Shown here: positions 62,011-64,000 of the stretch, piece after piece | Layout: each line of letters starts with the position of its first letter | Position numbering within the stretch: the stretch's first letter is position 1 | Source: Cylindrotheca closterium | Taxonomy: Eukaryota; Bacillariophyta; Bacillariophyceae; Bacillariales; Bacillariaceae | DNA: 64,000 nt | Reading direction: 5' to 3' | NCBI GenBank assembly: GCA_933822405.4 | Contig: CAKOGP040001758.1 | Location: 805,134 to 869,133, forward strand | Notes under the pieces: generated by a model | Told to the model about the DNA's origin: nothing | Database searches by the model: none | What the model saw: only the letters and a program-made list of their open reading frames with translations | Program-made: the position numbers and the translations under genes

Positions 62011-63372
62011 CTAAGACTTGAGCTTTTTCGCTTTCTTGCCATCGTCTGAACTATCTCGATCATGCTTCTTCCACGCAACACTCAAGACATTGACCACCTT
62101 TTGTCGGCCTTCAGATTCGAATTTGTCCACATAATCAGAGATCTTCTCAAGCCACTCTGCACCAAACTTTTGACTCTTCATGTCGCCAAGAGATACCAAG
62201 GTTCGTGCTGTCCCGATAATCACATCACCTAGAATATGCCCAGGATGCAGCTTCAACCTTAAGGATTCGACATAACGATGGAGCCGTTGTAAGTTGTCAA
62301 TAGTTTCGGCGACATCTTCCATTTCTGGTATTTGTTGGGTGGTCAACATGGTCGACGACATCTGAGAAAGACGACGATGCAAAAGAAGCAAAAGGAGAAG
62401 ATTGGTGGTCCAATGTTTGTCTCCCATGACAGCTCTTGCCAGACTCAAATGCTCTTCCAAAATTTCCTCATCATCGGAATCGTCATTAGGTTTCTTGTCT
62501 TTGGCCGACTCTTGTTCTTCCAGGAGAGCTAACACTCTTGACGTAACTACCGACATGGATTTTTTCAATTTCTCAAATTTTTCCAGAGCCGAACTTTCAC
62601 TGGAAGCACAGATATACTTCACAGTCTGATCATCGTCGTACTGTTCATCCTCATTCAGTGATTGTTGAGCTTGTCGTGGATGTTCCGAAGGACAAGGGAC
62701 TCTGGCAGCGACATCCTCTCCCACGCAACGTGTGCACTCGCAGTGAAAGAATTTTGTTCGTTTCAACTTTTCTCTCCTTACTCCAGTTTCCGTATACAGC
62801 ATGGACCCCAAATATGAGATAGTTATCTCGTCCCCCACGGCAATGTCTGTTGCTGCCAGCATCTTTTGACCTTCTCCTTTAGCTTGAATGATAGAGTTTG
62901 GATCACACGAATGATTCGCCCTTGATATCTTGAGATAAATCCGACCACCCTGGAATGAATTGCAAGCCCAAACAAGCATGGCCTTTTCAACTTTGTCCCA
63001 ATCCACCGTGCTGTCTGTGCTCTTCTGTAGAAATTGGAGAGCTTCTTTAGCGACAGTTCGTATTCTATCCTCGATTTTGGATGACGATTCTGCAGTAGGA
63101 GAGTACAAGTCAAGAATCGCTGTCTTTTCATTTTTCGAATTTTCAATCCAACTCGTCCCGGCGGTAATCATGGAACGAAATGTTCCGTGAAGGTCAACAT
63201 CGATGGATTCCAAAGACTTCTTGATGGATGCCTCGGTTTTCTGTTGTTTTCCTGCCGCTGTTGAGGCCAAAACGACTGCAGGCGACTCTGCGAGTATTTC
63301 ATCTCCAGCTTTGAATGCTTTGGTAGCGAAGAGCCCCAATTGTCCATAGGCTGATTGCTTTACTTCCGACAT
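62011..63372 (-). CDS. SET-domain lysine methyltransferase, SMYD-like without MYND
   Basis: A 453-aa protein. The split SET domain starts at GQLGLFATKAFKAGDEI (about 9-25) and resumes at about 150 with SRANHSCDPNS, GDEITISYL and the post-SET Cys cluster CECTRC. These residues bind SAM and form the catalytic pocket. The segment between the halves, where SMYD enzymes carry the Cys-rich MYND finger, is helical and has no Cys cluster. The C-terminal 200 residues are TPR-like helices with HPGHILGDVI, as in SMYD C-domains, ending in a basic nuclear-signal-like tail. Likely substrates are histones or ribosomal proteins, but unproven. Divergent from the phosphoglycerate mutase-like gene, 208 bp between ATGs. 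Confidence 0.88.
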   Translation of the reverse strand: MSEVKQSAYGQLGLFATKAFKAGDEILAESPAVVLASTAAGKQQKTEASIKKSLESIDVDLHGTFRSMITAGTSWIENSKNEKTAILDLYSPTAESSSKIEDRIRTVAKEALQFLQKSTDSTVDWDKVEKAMLVWACNSFQGGRIYLKISRANHSCDPNSIIQAKGEGQKMLAATDIAVGDEITISYLGSMLYTETGVRREKLKRTKFFHCECTRCVGEDVAARVPCPSEHPRQAQQSLNEDEQYDDDQTVKYICASSESSALEKFEKLKKSMSVVTSRVLALLEEQESAKDKKPNDDSDDEEILEEHLSLARAVMGDKHWTTNLLLLLLLHRRLSQMSSTMLTTQQIPEMEDVAETIDNLQRLHRYVESLRLKLHPGHILGDVIIGTARTLVSLGDMKSQKFGAEWLEKISDYVDKFESEGRQKVVNVLSVAWKKHDRDSSDDGKKAKKLKS

Positions 63373-63580
63373 GGTTGCAATGTTGGATGGTTCTTTTGAA
63401 ATTTTGATTTTGAGTGATTGATGAGGAAACGCTCATAACCTCAGCAGAAGTCGAAAGGGTCAATAAGGACTACACAATTCCTTCACATCTCCGTTTTATT
63501 GGCTTCGCTTTGTTTTCTCGAAGTGGGTTGATGCTCTTCTCATAAAACGTAACTTCCTATCCACAAAAGTAAGATGCCCA

Positions 63581-64000
63581 ATGACAAGAACCATACCTTT
63601 AATGCAACTTCTGCTCGTGTCCTTTGCTTTGGCGCGAGGATTTCCGGTCCTCCCACGTAGTACATCGAGCCCACCACCCTCAACCGTTGCGTTCTTGTCC
63701 CAAATCAAGGATGGTGATTCGAATACTGAATCCAATCTCAGCACACTGAGTCGTTGCCTTGTGGAGGAATATGAGGGATATTCGAATTCGCTATCACAGG
63801 GACAAGAAAAGAATCGTGTTCTTGCAGAGCTCGAGCCACAAGAATCAATCTGGAGACGAATGTTTCGAGAAATTTCCATCAAAAGGAAAACAAGACCAGG
63901 ATCCTTGGTGCTGCTTCGATGCTGTGAGTCAACTTTTAACTTGAATGAAACTTTTACGGGGTGGTTAGATCCACCTTTGTCGGATGAGGGTGTCAAACAA
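63581..64000 (+). CDS. phosphoglycerate mutase-like protein, 5' part, RHG motif altered to RCC
   Basis: The frame is open from the ATG at 63581 to the end of the window, 140 codons without a stop. The leader (LMQLLLVSFALARG|FPVL) is a signal peptide with Phe at +1, so plastid import is likely. From residue 108 the sequence matches the start of the cofactor-dependent phosphoglycerate mutase domain: LVLLRCCESTFNLNETFTGW, then LDPPLSDEG. The family motif is LxRHGES-x-x-N. Here the catalytic His and the following Gly are both Cys (residues 114-115), while Arg113, Glu116, Ser117 and Asn120 are kept. A GTGAGT at 63924 is not a donor, because the downstream frame continues the domain. Truncated by the window edge. 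Confidence 0.8.
   Translation, partial: MTRTIPLMQLLLVSFALARGFPVLPRSTSSPPPSTVAFLSQIKDGDSNTESNLSTLSRCLVEEYEGYSNSLSQGQEKNRVLAELEPQESIWRRMFREISIKRKTRPGSLVLLRCCESTFNLNETFTGWLDPPLSDEGVKQ

Noticed and set aside
63924..63929. GTGAGT as a splice donor in the mutase-like gene
   Set aside because: The frame downstream continues the conserved dPGAM motif to the window end, so no intron is needed here.
1..64000. tRNA, rRNA, CRISPR arrays, transposons
   Set aside because: No cloverleaf with GGTTCGAATCC-like arm, no rRNA blocks, no regular repeat-spacer array and no transposase or reverse transcriptase motif was seen by eye; a tRNAscan or Rfam run would be decisive.

Overview
The window reads as nuclear DNA of a diatom, probably a pennate one. 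The evidence is compact genes with short GT-AG introns (58-137 bp), secretory presequences with Phe just after the predicted cleavage point (the diatom plastid-import signature), two tandem genes of the diatom-expanded DUF6824 family, and a secreted Pro/Thr/Ser-repeat protein. Species cannot be named from sequence alone. There is one assembly gap (186-465). I saw no rRNA, tRNA, CRISPR array or transposon. Family assignments were made by reading motifs and recalled homologues, without database searches.

Layout. 0.5-1.2 kb: end of an unknown Ser/Pro-rich protein. 1.4-18.6 kb, minus strand: a complete five-exon midasin (MDN1, about 5657 aa), the giant AAA+ ribosome-assembly ATPase. 19-22 kb: an F-box protein and ribonucleotide reductase small subunit. 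23-29 kb: an unknown protein, a WW-domain membrane coiled-coil protein and a plastid-type unknown protein. 29-34.4 kb: genes of bacterial ancestry with targeting presequences: Met-tRNA formyltransferase, a YqaJ-type nuclease, an SfsA homologue and a KsgA-type rRNA dimethylase. 35.4-38 kb: the DUF6824 pair. 38.4-43.4 kb: a class-V aminotransferase converging on a large Ariadne-type RBR ubiquitin ligase, with overlapping stop codons. 43.8-49 kb: the Pro/Thr-repeat secreted protein, a polyadenylation factor Pfs2/WDR33 fused to a KH domain, and a zinc-finger protein. 49.3-51.6 kb: two tandem short-chain dehydrogenases lacking the canonical Tyr and Lys, one with a plastid presequence. 51.9-62 kb: two related Golgi-type putative glycosyltransferases flanking a Cys-rich surface protein, a cupin, a catalytic-domain-less DNA ligase IV-like protein, a secreted possible alpha/alpha-barrel protein and a ZIFL-type transporter. 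62-64 kb: a SET-domain protein and the start of a phosphoglycerate mutase-like gene whose catalytic His is replaced by Cys.

The genes do not form one pathway. Three themes recur: RNA and translation (midasin, FMT, KsgA, Pfs2), organelle-directed proteins (27.5-34.4 kb, the first SDR, the mutase), and local duplication (DUF6824, SDR, glycosyltransferase pairs).

The least explained items are the intergenic GTAC-rich elements (GGTACC and TACAGTAC families), the neighbouring pair of presequence-bearing PD-(D/E)XK proteins, the altered active sites in the SDR pair and the mutase, and the Pfs2-KH and HEAT-like-Ariadne fusions.
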